Made by a program: the position numbers and the translations under genes. Under the pieces are notes generated by a model, which saw only the letters and a list, made by a program, of their open reading frames with translations, made no database searches and had not been told where the DNA came from. Source: Lysobacter solisilvae (GTDB lineage Bacteria > Pseudomonadota > Gammaproteobacteria > Xanthomonadales > Xanthomonadaceae). From it: DNA of 64,000 bases. Shown piece by piece: positions 22,296 to 31,763 of the stretch (positions are counted from its first letter, which is position 1; each line of letters starts with the position of its first letter). The stretch is taken from NCBI RefSeq assembly GCF_016613535.2, contig NZ_CP071518.1, positions 3,720,001-3,784,000 of the forward strand, given 5' to 3'.

Positions 22296-22616
22296 TCAGA
22301 ACGGCAGCTTCATGCCTGGCGGCAGCGGCATGCCGGCCGTCGCGGCGGCCATCGTCGCCTGAGACTGTGCGTCGATCTTGTTGGACGCATCGTTGAACGC
22401 GGCCGCGATCAGGTCCTCGGCCATCTCAGGATCCGACAGCACGCTGGGATCGATCCGCACCTTGCGGCATTCCTTGCGACCGGTGAGGGTCACCGAGACC
22501 ATGCCGCCGCCGGCCTGGCCGACGGCTTCAAGCTTGGCGATCTCTTCCTGGGCGCGCTGCATGTTTTCCTGCATGCGCTGCGCCTGCTGCATCAACTGGG
22601 CGATGTTGCCTTTCAT
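22296..22616 (-). CDS. ybaB: YbaB/EbfC family nucleoid-associated protein
   Basis: A 106-residue YbaB/EbfC DNA-binding protein. A glutamine-rich N-terminal helix ([20 protein letters not shown]), the [11 protein letters not shown] turn and a methionine/proline C-terminus are typical. The family forms tweezer-like dimers and coats DNA. It lies between dnaX and recR, as in most bacteria. Confidence 0.94.
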   Translation of the reverse strand: MKGNIAQLMQQAQRMQENMQRAQEEIAKLEAVGQAGGGMVSVTLTGRKECRKVRIDPSVLSDPEMAEDLIAAAFNDASNKIDAQSQATMAAATAGMPLPPGMKLPF

Positions 22617-22679
22617 GTTCGCTACTCGTTCTGTCTCGGGGGGGGAATTACAAGGTCGCCGACGCCGCCGGACTGGCGG

Positions 22680-24587
22680 TCAGGGCTCGTCGAACGGCCG
22701 GATGGAATCGGCCACCACTTTCGCGCCGTGCTGCGACATCAGCCGCTGCACGTCGGGATCGTTGAGGAACGCGGTTTCCGCGGCGTTCTGGCGTTCGTCG
22801 CGCGCGCGCTCGTTGCGGTCGCGCAGCGAGGTGCCCTGCTGCGCCACGCCTTCGAACCGGATCTGCGGGCATCCGCCCAGCGCGGGCGTGAGTGCGTCGG
22901 CCATCATCCTGGTCAGCGCGCCCGACTTGAGGTGTTCCTCGTCCGACGGCAGCGACAGCCGCAGGATGCCGTCGTCGTAGCCGACGAACGTGGAGTGTTC
23001 GGCCAGGATGCGGGCCGGACCACGCAGGCCGCTGCTGGCCACCAGCGCATGCCAGGCATCGGCATCGACCAGGGTGCTGGCGGCGGCGCCCGGACTGGCG
23101 GTGGTCGAAGCCGCAGGCATCGACGGCGTTGGCACATTCGAGAACGGTGCCGGTTCGTTCGCGGCCTCAAACCGGGCGGGTGCTACCGGCGCGGACGCAA
23201 TCGCAGCCACCGGCGCGGGCGCAGTTGGAGCGGGCGGCGCCGGAGTGCTGCTCATGGCCGAGGGGGCGATCAACGGCGGACGCTTCGCGGGCGTGGCGAC
23301 GTCCGCGGCCGGCCACGGTGGCGAGTCCTTGCCGGCACCGGCATCGATCGGCGGCCGCGAGGCCACCGGACGATCCGCGCCGCGCTCCGGCGCCAGCAGT
23401 GCAGCCGCGGCTTCGCGCGCCAGGGCCGGACTGGTACGGCCCGGGCCGGTGGCACTGCCCGTGGCGGCAGCCGGGGCGCGGGCGCCCTCGCCGTCCGCCG
23501 GCCGGAACGCCAGCATGCGCAGCACGGTCATTTCGAAGCCCGCGCGGGGGCTGGGCGCGTACGCCAGGTCGCGACGGCCGTTGAGCGCCATCTGGTACCA
23601 CAGCTGCACGACTTCGGGCCGCACGCGGGCGGCCAGGCCGTCCACGTCGACGCCCTCGCCTTCGCTGGGCACCTCCGGCACCAGCTGCCGGACCTGGATG
23701 CGGTGCAGCGCCGCACCGAACGCATCGAGCACGCCGCCCCAGTCCGGGGAGAACTCGGCCAGGGTCGCCACTTCGGCCAGCAGGGCCGCGCCGTCGCCGT
23801 TGGCCAGCGCCTGCAGCAGCGCATCCACGCGGGTGCGGTCCACGGTACCCAGCATCGCGGCCACGCCGGCGTTGTCCAGCTGCCCGCCCCCGGCGCTGGC
23901 GCCGGTGTAGCCGATGGCCTGGTCCAGCAGCGACAGGCCGTCGCGCAGGCTGCCGTCCGCCGCGCGCGCCAGCTGGGCGATCGCGCCGGATTCGGCGGCA
24001 ATGCCCTCGGCCTGCAGGATGCGCGTGATCTGGCCGGTGATCTGCGCTTCGTCCAGCCGCTTGAGGTTGAACTGCAGGCAGCGCGACAGCACCGTGACCA
24101 GCAGCTTTTCCGGATCGGTGGTCGCGAACAGGAACTTCACGTGTCCGGGCGGTTCTTCCAGCGTCTTGAGCAGCGCGTTGAACGCGGCCTTGGACAGCAT
24201 GTGCACTTCGTCGATCAGGTAGACCTTGTACCGCCCTCGCGAGGGCATGTACTGCGCGTTCTCGATCAGTTCGCGGACGTTGTCCACGCCGGTGTTGCTG
24301 GCTGCGTCGATCTCCAGCAGGTCGATGTAGCGGCCGGCGTCGATCGCCAGGCAGGTCTCGCACTGGCCGCAGGGATCGGCGGAGGTGCCCTGCTCGCAGT
24401 TGAGCGACTTGGCGAAGATGCGCGCGATCGTGGTCTTGCCCACGCCCCGGGTGCCGGTGAAGAGGAAGGCATGGTGGACGCGGCCCGAGTCCAGCGCATT
24501 GGTGAGCGCACGGACCACGTGCTCCTGCCCGACCAGTTCGGCGAAACGCTTCGGGCGCCACTTTCGGGCAAGGACGAGGTAGGACAT
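22680..24587 (-). CDS. dnaX: DNA polymerase III tau/gamma subunit
   Basis: A 635-residue clamp-loader ATPase that also tethers the core polymerases. It has Walker A (GTRGVGKTTIARIFAKSLNC), four zinc cysteines (CEQGTSADPCGQCETC), Walker B (YKVYLIDEVHML) and sensor 1 (FLFATTDPEKL), all in the first 180 residues. A long alanine/proline linker (about residues 370-500) separates them from the C-terminal tau domain. I start at 24587 (MSYLVLARKWRPKRF); an ATG three codons upstream is less typical. I see no A-run slippery site like the one used for gamma in E. coli. Confidence 0.95.
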   Translation of the reverse strand: MSYLVLARKWRPKRFAELVGQEHVVRALTNALDSGRVHHAFLFTGTRGVGKTTIARIFAKSLNCEQGTSADPCGQCETCLAIDAGRYIDLLEIDAASNTGVDNVRELIENAQYMPSRGRYKVYLIDEVHMLSKAAFNALLKTLEEPPGHVKFLFATTDPEKLLVTVLSRCLQFNLKRLDEAQITGQITRILQAEGIAAESGAIAQLARAADGSLRDGLSLLDQAIGYTGASAGGGQLDNAGVAAMLGTVDRTRVDALLQALANGDGAALLAEVATLAEFSPDWGGVLDAFGAALHRIQVRQLVPEVPSEGEGVDVDGLAARVRPEVVQLWYQMALNGRRDLAYAPSPRAGFEMTVLRMLAFRPADGEGARAPAAATGSATGPGRTSPALAREAAAALLAPERGADRPVASRPPIDAGAGKDSPPWPAADVATPAKRPPLIAPSAMSSTPAPPAPTAPAPVAAIASAPVAPARFEAANEPAPFSNVPTPSMPAASTTASPGAAASTLVDADAWHALVASSGLRGPARILAEHSTFVGYDDGILRLSLPSDEEHLKSGALTRMMADALTPALGGCPQIRFEGVAQQGTSLRDRNERARDERQNAAETAFLNDPDVQRLMSQHGAKVVADSIRPFDEP

Positions 24588-24843
24588 GCCTGCCATTCTG
24601 ACGCGACGCGGATCATATGGGCAGTCCGCAGTCCGGTTGGTTCAGCGGGACAGGCAACGCCGGGGGCGCCAGGGGTCCCCGGGCGCACCGGGTTTGAGGC
24701 GCCGCGGATGGAAATCCGCTCGCTCCACGGGCCATGCGGGTCGCCCGGCGCAGGCGCGGGCTACCAAGGTGGGGCGTTGCGCGCTAGAATCTGCGCCCCT
24801 GAAGACGGCCGGACGCCGCGTTCAGGCCTGCGGTACCAGGTGC

Positions 24844-24936
24844 GGAGAGGTGTCCGAGTGGTTGAAGGAGCACGCCTGGAAAGTGTGTAAGCGTCTAAAC
24901 CGCGCTTCGGGGGTTCGAATCCCCCTCTCTCCGCCA
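24844..24936 (+). tRNA. tRNA-Ser (GGA)
   Basis: A full class II cloverleaf with CCA encoded. The acceptor GGAGAGG pairs with TCTCTCC, the anticodon loop CTGGAAA gives GGA, there is a long variable arm, and the T-loop reads GGTTCGAATCC. The 256 bp between the dnaX start and this gene hold no supported gene. Confidence 0.97.
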
Positions 24937-25050
24937 GTATCGCTGTCTTGTCATTGTTCGTCGTAGTGCCGCAACAGTTCCCTGCAACCCGATCCATCGC
25001 CGGCGCGCAATGCGCTGGCGCAAAGCCACACCAGCAAGTCTCCATGGTGG

Positions 25051-25148
25051 CCCCGTCGGCCCCTCGCGACGCTAGGTCGAAAACCCCGCCAGGGCCGGAA
25101 GGCAGCAACGGTATCGATCGATGCGGGCGCCGAGGTCAGCCGGCGGGG
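25051..25148 (+). ncRNA. ffs: 4.5S RNA of the signal recognition particle
   Basis: The conserved SRP loop is visible (CCAGGGCCGGAAGGCAGCAA), with the GGAA tetraloop region and the symmetric internal loop. Terminal pairing is CCCCGTCGGC (25051-25060) with GCCGGCGGGG (25139-25148). This gives a single long hairpin of about 98 nt as in other gammaproteobacteria. The RNA binds Ffh and targets membrane proteins. The exact ends are inferred from the pairing. Confidence 0.93.
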
Positions 25149-25327
25149 TCATCGCCTTTCCGGGCTCCGCGGCATCCGTCCGCCGCCCCGGACTTGCCGT
25201 CCGTCACACTCGGTTGAACCCGCGCCCCGAGGGCGCCCGTCGGCGCTTGCCTTCAGGGGGCACCTTGTCCACAGTGCCGCCACGCAGTGACGTTCATGGG
25301 GGACTGCTGCGACAGGGAGTCATTGAC

Positions 25328-25843
25328 ATGGGATTGTTCAGTAACTGGTTCAAAGGACGGAAGTACGACACCGCAGCATCCTCGGCCGAGCCGATCACCT
25401 ACGCGCGCCTGCCCGAACGCAACATCCGCTACGACCCTGGCCTGGTCGACAGCCTCAAGCACGACCACACCGAACTGGTATCCATGTACGGCCAACTGGG
25501 TCAGGACGTGAAGGACGGCCAGTTCCAGCGCATTCCCAACGCCCTGCTGGCGTTCAAGACGCGCCTGGAAGCCCATCTGCTGATCGAGAACGTGCGCTTC
25601 TACGTCTACCTGGAGCAGGCGATCGCCGGCGACAGCGACAACATGGCATTGATCCGCGACTTCAGACGCGAGATGAATACCATCGCGCGCGGCGTGGTCG
25701 AGTTCGTCCGGCGCTACCAGCAGACGCGCGTCACTCCCGAGAACAGCCTGAACTTCATCCGGGAATACGACGAGGTCGGCAAGCTGCTGGTCATGCGCAT
25801 CGAGCGCGAGGAAGGCAACCTGTATCCGCTCTACGCGCCCTGA
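25328..25843 (+). CDS. Hemerythrin-like HHE domain protein
   Basis: A 171-residue helical protein with His and Glu ligand candidates spaced as in hemerythrin/HHE cation-binding domains: LKHDHTEL, RLEAHLLIENVRFY and REEGNLYPLY. Such proteins bind a di-iron or other metal centre. Some sense oxygen or help repair iron-sulfur clusters, but nothing here decides the role. The first 30 residues (MGLFSNWFKGRKYD) resemble a short amphipathic leader. The start at 25328 follows AGGGAGT. The gene stands alone between ffs and the convergent moaE. Confidence 0.8.
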   Translation: MGLFSNWFKGRKYDTAASSAEPITYARLPERNIRYDPGLVDSLKHDHTELVSMYGQLGQDVKDGQFQRIPNALLAFKTRLEAHLLIENVRFYVYLEQAIAGDSDNMALIRDFRREMNTIARGVVEFVRRYQQTRVTPENSLNFIREYDEVGKLLVMRIEREEGNLYPLYAP

Positions 25844-25862
25844 GGCGTCGGCGAAGGATGGT

Positions 25863-25910
25863 CGTGGGGTTTCACTGCTCTGCCCGCCTGCGGGGGGCGT
25901 GAACCCCACG
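25863..25910. terminator. Long inverted repeat between convergent hemerythrin and moaE genes
   Basis: Arms CGTGGGGTTTCAC (25863-25875) and GTGAACCCCACG (25899-25910) pair with one bulged T and a 23-nt loop. It lies centrally between two convergent genes, so it could end transcription from both sides. No long T-run is present on either strand. Confidence 0.5.
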
Positions 25911-25956
25911 GCCCTGCTCCGCGTCGGCACGTGCCGGCGCGCAGCGGCAGAACCCG

Positions 25957-26394
25957 CTATCGCGGCCGGGGGTGCAGCCAGCCGCTGTCACCTTCCAGAT
26001 AGCGTTCCTGCTTCCAGATTGGCACCCGGGCCTTGATCTCGTCGATCACGAACCGGCACGCCGCGAACGCCGCGTCGCGGTGGGCCGCACTCACGCCCAC
26101 CCACACCGCCAGTTCGCCGATCGCCAGCTCGCCCATGCGGTGCACGCAGCGTGCATCAATGATGTCGAAGCGGGCCAGCGCCTCGTCGAGCACGCGTTCG
26201 CCCTCCCTGAGCGCCAGGTCCTCGTAGGCCTGGTAATGCAGGCCCCGCACGCGGCGCCCATCGTTGTGGTTGCGCACCCAGCCCTCGAAGCTGGTGAAGC
26301 CGCCGACGCGGTCGTCGAGCAGCTGCGCGCGCAGGGCGGCCACGTCGAAAGGCGTGGCGGCCAGCTGGAACCGCGACTGGCTGGGGGTATCCAT
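25957..26394 (-). CDS. moaE: Molybdopterin synthase catalytic subunit
   Basis: A 145-residue MoaE, the large subunit that inserts sulfur from MoaD thiocarboxylate into precursor Z to form molybdopterin. It has the family segments GGFTSFEGWVRNHNDG, VHRMGELAIGE and VPIWKQERYLEGDSGW, where the conserved lysine of the active site lies. It starts one base after the moaD stop, so the two subunits are translated together. Confidence 0.95.
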   Translation of the reverse strand: MDTPSQSRFQLAATPFDVAALRAQLLDDRVGGFTSFEGWVRNHNDGRRVRGLHYQAYEDLALREGERVLDEALARFDIIDARCVHRMGELAIGELAVWVGVSAAHRDAAFAACRFVIDEIKARVPIWKQERYLEGDSGWLHPRPR

Positions 26395-26395
26395 G

Positions 26396-26638
26396 TCAGC
26401 CCCCGCTCACCGGTGGAATGAAGGCAATCTCGCTGCCGGCCACGACCGCCTGCTCCCACGGCGCGAACTCGCCGTCGACCGCGACGCGCAGGCGGTCGCG
26501 CGCCAGCGCGAAGCCGTGGCGGGCGCGCAGGCGCTCGTACAACCCGGCCAGGTCGCCGCCCACCGGGACCTGCTCGCTGGCCACGCCGGCCGCGTCGCGC
26601 AGGCTGGCGAAGTACAGCACGGTGGCCACCGCGCTCAT
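26396..26638 (-). CDS. moaD: Molybdopterin synthase sulfur carrier subunit
   Basis: An 80-residue ubiquitin-like protein ending in PPVSGG. The terminal Gly-Gly is adenylated and thiocarboxylated before sulfur transfer to MoaE. The N-terminal [12 protein letters not shown] strand is typical. The frame extends upstream, but the ATG at 26638 overlaps the moaC stop (ATGA) and gives the normal size. Confidence 0.95.
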   Translation of the reverse strand: MSAVATVLYFASLRDAAGVASEQVPVGGDLAGLYERLRARHGFALARDRLRVAVDGEFAPWEQAVVAGSEIAFIPPVSGG

Positions 26639-27141
26639 GCCCGCCCTCCGATGTCGCGCTTGCCACCGCGCTTGGAAACCAGCTTCGCCGGTCCGATCAC
26701 GATCGCGTGCGAAAGCGCCTTGCACATGTCGTAGACCGTCAGCGCCGCCACCGTCGCACCGGTGAGGGCCTCCATCTCGACGCCGGTGCGGTGGGTGGTC
26801 TTCACCGAACAGCGGATATCCAGTGTCTGCGCACCATCCCAGTCCACGGCGATGCGGCAGCCGTCGATGGGGAGCGGATGGCAGAACGGGATCAACTCAT
26901 GCGTGCGCTTGACCGCCATCGTCCCGGCGATCACGGCGGTCTCCACGATGCCGCCCTTCGCGCTCTTCAATCCGCTGGCGCGCAGCTGCGTGGCCACGGC
27001 GGCAGGAAAACGCACGCGACATTGGGCGACGGCTTCGCGCGCCGTGACGGGCTTGCCGGATACATCGACCATCGCCGGCCGGCCGGCGGCGTCGAGGTGG
27101 GTCAGTGGCGAGGGCTTGGCGCGGGCGGTTTTCTTCAGCAC
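26635..27141 (-). CDS. moaC: Cyclic pyranopterin monophosphate synthase
   Basis: A 168-residue MoaC, which acts after MoaA to make cyclic pyranopterin monophosphate. It shows [37 protein letters not shown] and [21 protein letters not shown], all family hallmarks. The start is uncertain: a GTG at 27141 fits the family length, while the open frame continues to 27351. The 119-bp gap to moaA may hold a promoter or a leader. I see no Moco riboswitch there. Confidence 0.93.
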   Translation of the reverse strand: MLKKTARAKPSPLTHLDAAGRPAMVDVSGKPVTAREAVAQCRVRFPAAVATQLRASGLKSAKGGIVETAVIAGTMAVKRTHELIPFCHPLPIDGCRIAVDWDGAQTLDIRCSVKTTHRTGVEMEALTGATVAALTVYDMCKALSHAIVIGPAKLVSKRGGKRDIGGRA

Positions 27142-27260
27142 GTCGGGATCCAGTGGAGACCGTCGTCCGGCGACACCGGGACGAAGCGGAAAAGCAGCAC
27201 GCGGCGACGGCAGGCCGTCAGCGTGGAATTCGATGGATGGCAGGCAGAGGGGCGCACGAC

Positions 27261-28289
27261 TCACCCGCCGATCAGGTACATCTCGACGTGCCGCCGGGAT
27301 GCCTGCGCGCTGCCGCGCAGTTCGCTGTAACGGTCGGCGCGTTGCGACCACAGGGTGGCGGCGTGGTCGGCCAGGGCGGCGTCGCCACCGGCCAACCAGG
27401 GGCGCAGGTCGTGCCCGCGCGCGGCGAACAGGCAGGTGAAAAGCAGGCCATCGGCGGAGACGCGTGCGCGATGGCAGTCGCCGCAGAAGGGCGCGCTCAC
27501 CGAACTGACGAAGCCCACCTCGCCCTTTCCATCGACGAAGGCATGGCGGTCCGCCACTTCCCCCCGGTATTGCGCGTCCAGCGGGCGCAGGGGCCAGCGC
27601 GCGTGGATCCGCGCATGCACTTCGGACGACGGGACCACGCGATCGCGCCTCCAGCCGTTGCAGGTCCCGACGTCCATGTACTCGATGAAGCGGGCGACAA
27701 AACCCTGCGCACGTGCGAATTCGACCAGCGGCACGATCTGGTCGTCGTTGACCCCGCGCTGCACCACGCAGTTGAGCTTGATCGGATCGAAGCCGGCGGC
27801 GCGGGCGGCAGCGAGGCCCTCCAGCACGGTATCGAGCTGGCCGCGTCCGCCCGAAAGCTTATGGAACAGCGCCGGATCCAGCGCATCCAGGCTCACGGTG
27901 ATGCGTTGCAGTCCGGCGTCGCGCAGCGCCTGCGCCTGCCCCGCCAGCAGCGAGCCGTTGGTGGTCAGCGCGATGTCATCCAGGCCGGGAATGCGCACCA
28001 GGCGGGAGATGAGTTCCGGCAGGCGGCGGCGCAGCAGGGGTTCGCCTCCGGTCAGCCGCAGCTTGTTCACGCCCAGGCGCACGAAGCCGCGCACCAGGGT
28101 TTCGATTTCGTCGAAGGTCAGCCGCTGCGCCGACGACAGGCCATGGTCGTCGGCCACCTGGTCGGCCGGCATGCAATACGGGCAGCGGAAATTGCAGGCG
28201 TCGATCAGCGACAGGCGCAGGTCGCGCAGGGGGCGGCCGCGCGCATCGCGCACGCCATGCAGGTCCGTCGCCGGCGCGGGGGCGTTCAT
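27261..28289 (-). CDS. moaA: GTP 3',8-cyclase (radical SAM)
   Basis: A 342-residue radical SAM enzyme, first step of molybdenum cofactor synthesis. The N-terminal cluster motif CNFRCPYC and the LTGGEPLLR segment bind the first Fe-S cluster and SAM. The C-terminal cluster cysteines are in [21 protein letters not shown]. Here the protein ends MYLIGG, the Gly-Gly C-terminus expected for MoaA. The start at 28289 overlaps the MBL-fold gene upstream as ATGA. Confidence 0.96.
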   Translation of the reverse strand: MNAPAPATDLHGVRDARGRPLRDLRLSLIDACNFRCPYCMPADQVADDHGLSSAQRLTFDEIETLVRGFVRLGVNKLRLTGGEPLLRRRLPELISRLVRIPGLDDIALTTNGSLLAGQAQALRDAGLQRITVSLDALDPALFHKLSGGRGQLDTVLEGLAAARAAGFDPIKLNCVVQRGVNDDQIVPLVEFARAQGFVARFIEYMDVGTCNGWRRDRVVPSSEVHARIHARWPLRPLDAQYRGEVADRHAFVDGKGEVGFVSSVSAPFCGDCHRARVSADGLLFTCLFAARGHDLRPWLAGGDAALADHAATLWSQRADRYSELRGSAQASRRHVEMYLIGG

Positions 28290-29044
28290 GCGTCCTGGGC
28301 ACGCTGCGCGGTGGGGGGCGCCAGCGCGATGACGTCGCCCGGCCGTGCCACGCGGTGCCCGCGCGCGGCCAGTGCGTCGCCTTCGCCGGCGTCGGCATAG
28401 TGGTAGAGCAGGCAGCGCGACAGCAGCGGCGCGGGGTATTCGCGCTCCAGGTCGTCGATGCCGCTGTGCGAGGGATTGCCGTGCAGTGCGCAGTCGTGCG
28501 CGATCACCTCGTCGGCGTCTGCGAAGCGGGCCAACTGCTCGGGAATCGGACGCGTATCGCCGGTCCACACCACGCTGCCGCGCAGGCGCAGGCCGAAGCT
28601 GGTGTCGGGCCAGTGGTGGCGCGTGGGGAAGACCTCCAGCCGCAGGCCGTCGTGCCAGAACGACGCGCCGACCGGGATCACGTGGAACGCGTCCCAGAAA
28701 TTCACGCCGCCCTCGGCCAGCACGTTGGGGTAGTCGCCCACGCGCTGGTGCAGCAGCGGGACCAGCGGCGCCGGCACGTACACGCGCGTGCGGCCGCGGC
28801 GGTTGGCGTCGAAATACGAATCGACGAACAGCCGCTCGAAGCCGGCGACGTGGTCCAGGTGCGTGTGGGTGATGAAGATCGCATCCGGCGCGCCACCGTA
28901 CTGGGCCAGGTAATGGGTGAGGCCTTCGCCGCCGCAGTCGATGGTGAGCCACGGTTTCCCGTCGCGCTCGATGGTCGCCATCGCCGATCCCAGTTCGACC
29001 GCCGAGGCGTTGCCCACGCCCTGCAATCGCAGTTGCCAGACCAT
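28286..29044 (-). CDS. MBL-fold metallohydrolase (RNase Z/PqqB-like)
   Basis: A 252-residue metallo-beta-lactamase fold protein with the zinc ligands THTHLDHVAG, a middle His (TRHHWPDTSFG), Asp in WTGDTRPIP and a late His in AHDCALHGNPSHSG. The layout (Asp after VVWTGDTR, long C-terminal part) is nearest to the RNase Z/arylsulfatase-like branch, but the substrate is unknown. It is locked between kdkA (1-bp overlap) and moaA (4-bp overlap), so it is co-transcribed with both. Confidence 0.82.
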   Translation of the reverse strand: MVWQLRLQGVGNASAVELGSAMATIERDGKPWLTIDCGGEGLTHYLAQYGGAPDAIFITHTHLDHVAGFERLFVDSYFDANRRGRTRVYVPAPLVPLLHQRVGDYPNVLAEGGVNFWDAFHVIPVGASFWHDGLRLEVFPTRHHWPDTSFGLRLRGSVVWTGDTRPIPEQLARFADADEVIAHDCALHGNPSHSGIDDLEREYPAPLLSRCLLYHYADAGEGDALAARGHRVARPGDVIALAPPTAQRAQDA

Positions 29045-29793
29045 CAGGTACCTCGTGCCCAGACGCGATCGTAGGCCGCGCGAAGCCGGGCGAAATCGGT
29101 TTCCACCGCCTCCACCGCGCGGGGGCCGCGCTGTTTGAGCAGCGAACGCTTGAGCCGGGCGAGATTGCGCTCGCGCCAGCCGGTGGCCGGGATGCGCGTC
29201 GCGCCACGATCCAGGTCGATCACCCAGCCGCGGCCCGTGGGATCGAAGAGCAGATTGTGCGCGTTGAGGTCGGCGTGATCGAGCCCCGCGCGATGAATGC
29301 GCGCGATCAGGCGGCCGGCCTCCTCCCAGGGCGCCCCGTCGCCGGCCACGATCGCGCGATCGGCCAGCGTCCGCACCTCGTCGATGCGCTCGATCAGGAT
29401 CGCCGCGTTGTAGAACTGGCCGTCGCGCCGGTAGCAGGCGGCGATCGGACGCGGTACCGGCACGCCCTTGGCGGCCATCTCGCGGGTGAGGCGGAACTCG
29501 GCGAAGCTGCGGGTGAGGTTCGCACCACGCCACCAGTAGCGGTCGCGATTGAAGTGCGCGATCAGTCCGCCACGCAGGTAGCAGCGCAGCACGGCGGCGC
29601 CGAACGGGGCGTCGACGAACCACGCGCCACCGCGGCCGCCGCTGTCAACGGGTCGCGCCTGTTCGCCCCAGGCGCTGGGCACGAACCATTCGGGCTTGGG
29701 ATGGCGGACGTGGGTGTTGTCGAACAGGATCGCGCCGTAGCCGCGCTCGTCGCGGAACGGCATCAACCCTTCGGCTGGATCGTAGGCTGCCAT
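29044..29793 (-). CDS. kdkA: 3-deoxy-D-manno-octulosonic acid kinase
   Basis: A 249-residue KdkA, which phosphorylates Kdo in the lipopolysaccharide inner core of organisms such as Haemophilus and Xanthomonas. The small-kinase catalytic loop is [18 protein letters not shown], followed by VIDLDRG in place of DFG. The [16 protein letters not shown] segment is typical. It is divergent from a heptosyltransferase-like gene, which supports a core-oligosaccharide role. Confidence 0.9.
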   Translation of the reverse strand: MAAYDPAEGLMPFRDERGYGAILFDNTHVRHPKPEWFVPSAWGEQARPVDSGGRGGAWFVDAPFGAAVLRCYLRGGLIAHFNRDRYWWRGANLTRSFAEFRLTREMAAKGVPVPRPIAACYRRDGQFYNAAILIERIDEVRTLADRAIVAGDGAPWEEAGRLIARIHRAGLDHADLNAHNLLFDPTGRGWVIDLDRGATRIPATGWRERNLARLKRSLLKQRGPRAVEAVETDFARLRAAYDRVWARGT

Positions 29794-29879
29794 CAGGTTC
29801 CGGGCGCGCGCAGGTCGCGCGCCGCGCGGACCTTGCCGGACCGAACTGGGCACGGTCGACGCCGGGGCGTCGCTCGGGC

Positions 29880-29895
29880 GTGTATGGACATACAC
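29880..29895. promoter_or_regulatory. 16-bp palindrome in the kdkA/GT9 divergent promoter region
   Basis: GTGTATG-GA-CATACAC is a perfect inverted repeat with 7-bp arms in the 202-bp region between two divergent LPS core genes. It is 87 bp from the kdkA start and about 100 bp from the glycosyltransferase start, a good position for a regulator acting on both. No regulator is encoded nearby, so its partner is unknown. Confidence 0.5.
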
Positions 29896-29995
29896 TTCCT
29901 CACTTTCTGCCTCATACGTTCTGCTCGGCTTTCGCCGGGACGATCCCCGCGCCACGCGTGCAGCCGCACAGGTCCATCGGAGTCTAGCAAGTCCC

Positions 29996-31045
29996 ATGCC
30001 GCCCGCACCCGCCTCGATCTGCCTGCTGCGCCTGTCGGCGCTGGGCGATGTGACCCATGTCGTGCCCCTGGTGCGCAACCTGCAGGACGCTTGGCCGGAC
30101 TGCGCGCTGACCTGGATCATCGGCCGCGGTGAGCACCGGCTGCTGGAAGGTCTGCACGGCGTCGAATTCATCGAGTACGACAAGAAATCCGGCCTGGGCG
30201 GCATGCGCCTGCTGCGACGCACGTTGCGCGGCCGTCGATTCGACGCCCTCCTGCAGATGCAGGTGGCCGCACGCGCCAACCTGCTGTCGGCCTTCGTCCC
30301 GGCGCGGCGCCGCATCGGCTACGACCGCTCGCGTGCCAAGGACCTGCACGGGCTTTTCATCAACGAACGCATCGCCGACCGGCCCGGCATCCATGTGCTC
30401 GATGCGATCGGCAGCTTCTGCGAACCGCTGGGCCTGGCGCCCGCCCGTCCCGTGCGCTGGGACCTGCCCGTGCCGGACGAGGCGCATGCCTGGGCCCGTG
30501 CGCAGTGGCCCGACGATGGCCGCCGGACGCTGATGATTTCGCCCTGTTCCAGCCACGCGGTGCGCAACTGGCGACCCGAACGCTACGCCGCCGTCGCCGA
30601 CCACGCGGCGGCCCGCGGCTGGCGCGTCGTGCTCTGCGGCGGCCGCAGCGAACTGGAGCGCCGCACGGGCGACGCGATCATCGTCGCGATGCGCTCGCCG
30701 GTGCTCGACCTGATCGGCAAGGACACGCTCAAGCAGTTGCCTGCCCTGCTCGCCCGCGCCGACCTGCTCATGACGCCCGACTCCGGCCCGATGCATATCG
30801 CCAACGCGATGGGCACGGCGGTGCTTGGCCTGCATGCCGCGAGCAATCCCGCCCGCAGCGGTCCCTACACCACGCAGCGCTACTGCGCCGACCGCTACGA
30901 CGCCGCCGCGCGCCGCTACCTGGGCCGGCCGGCGAACGAGCTCAAGTGGGGCACCAAGATCGAACATGACGGCGTCATGGACCTGGTGACCGTCGAGGAC
31001 GGCGTCGCCGCGTTCGAGCGCTACGTGGCCGATTCGCTCAGTTGA
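29996..31045 (+). CDS. Glycosyltransferase family 9 (LPS heptosyltransferase-like)
   Basis: A 349-residue GT-B fold protein of the ADP-heptose transferase family. It starts [19 protein letters not shown] and has the donor-site segment [18 protein letters not shown], close to WaaC/WaaF-type enzymes. It probably adds heptose or a related sugar to the Kdo region of the LPS core at the cytoplasmic face. Its last 25 bp overlap the 3' end of the convergent membrane-protein gene. Confidence 0.88.
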   Translation: MPPAPASICLLRLSALGDVTHVVPLVRNLQDAWPDCALTWIIGRGEHRLLEGLHGVEFIEYDKKSGLGGMRLLRRTLRGRRFDALLQMQVAARANLLSAFVPARRRIGYDRSRAKDLHGLFINERIADRPGIHVLDAIGSFCEPLGLAPARPVRWDLPVPDEAHAWARAQWPDDGRRTLMISPCSSHAVRNWRPERYAAVADHAAARGWRVVLCGGRSELERRTGDAIIVAMRSPVLDLIGKDTLKQLPALLARADLLMTPDSGPMHIANAMGTAVLGLHAASNPARSGPYTTQRYCADRYDAAARRYLGRPANELKWGTKIEHDGVMDLVTVEDGVAAFERYVADSLS

Positions 31046-31749
31046 GGCCGAGCGGGCGGCACGTCTGACCGCGGCCGCAGCTGCTGGCGCGAAGGGGGAT
31101 CGGCCAGCACCTGGAGCCGGCGCCAGATCGACAGCTGGGTGCGCTGCCGCCGGCGTTCGCGATAGACCGCGGCGACCAGCGCCAGGACGATCACCACCAC
31201 GCCCACGCCCACCTGCGACGGCGTCCATTCCCGCGCCCGGCCCATCAGCAGCTCGACGACGACGAAGACCACGCAGGCGGCGGCGCTGTTGCAGGCCAGG
31301 CTGCAGAGGACCTTCATCCGGTTGAGCGACTGTCGCGAAGACGGTTCGACGGCTTCCAGATACTCGCGCATGCGCCGGTCGGCGTCGTGGAAGACGGACG
31401 TGGACATCTGCGCGGCGTCTGGCAACACCAGACCTTCGCTGCGGGCCAGGCGCTGCCCCAGGAACGCGATCGCCGGCGCCCAGGCCTGGCGCAGGCGCGG
31501 CCAGACGATGGCCTGGGCGATGGCGTAGATCAGCCGGCCGAGCGGGCTCAGGGCCAGGCCCAGGACGTAGGCGCCGGCGAACCAGGTCGGCAGGGTCAGT
31601 TCGGGCGCCTCGGCCCGCAGCAGGTGCAGGCCCGCCGGGTATCGCAGCACCAGGGCCGTCAGCAGCAGGCCGCCCGGGCACAACCATGCCAACAGGTCGT
31701 CATACAGCCAGGACGCGGCCGACTGGGGGCGTTCGCCGCCGAGGCTCAT
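31021..31749 (-). CDS. Hypothetical membrane protein
   Basis: A 242-residue protein with about four membrane segments (residues roughly 18-38, 55-85, 147-167 and 178-193), a charged central loop and a basic proline-rich C-terminus. I do not recognise the family. It overlaps the glycosyltransferase tail to tail by 25 bp and starts 14 bp after the DUF6165 stop, so it probably shares that transcript. Confidence 0.7.
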   Translation of the reverse strand: MSLGGERPQSAASWLYDDLLAWLCPGGLLLTALVLRYPAGLHLLRAEAPELTLPTWFAGAYVLGLALSPLGRLIYAIAQAIVWPRLRQAWAPAIAFLGQRLARSEGLVLPDAAQMSTSVFHDADRRMREYLEAVEPSSRQSLNRMKVLCSLACNSAAACVVFVVVELLMGRAREWTPSQVGVGVVVIVLALVAAVYRERRRQRTQLSIWRRLQVLADPPSRQQLRPRSDVPPARPQLSESAT

Positions 31750-31763
31750 CGTCAGGGCCCCGG

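Noticed and set aside
22680..24587. Programmed frameshift site in dnaX for a gamma product
   Set aside because: No A-rich slippery heptamer followed by a hairpin is visible in the linker region, which is GC-rich throughout.
27142..27260. Molybdenum cofactor riboswitch before moaC
   Set aside because: I cannot find the conserved multi-stem pattern in only 119 bp, and the known element usually lies before the first gene of the operon.
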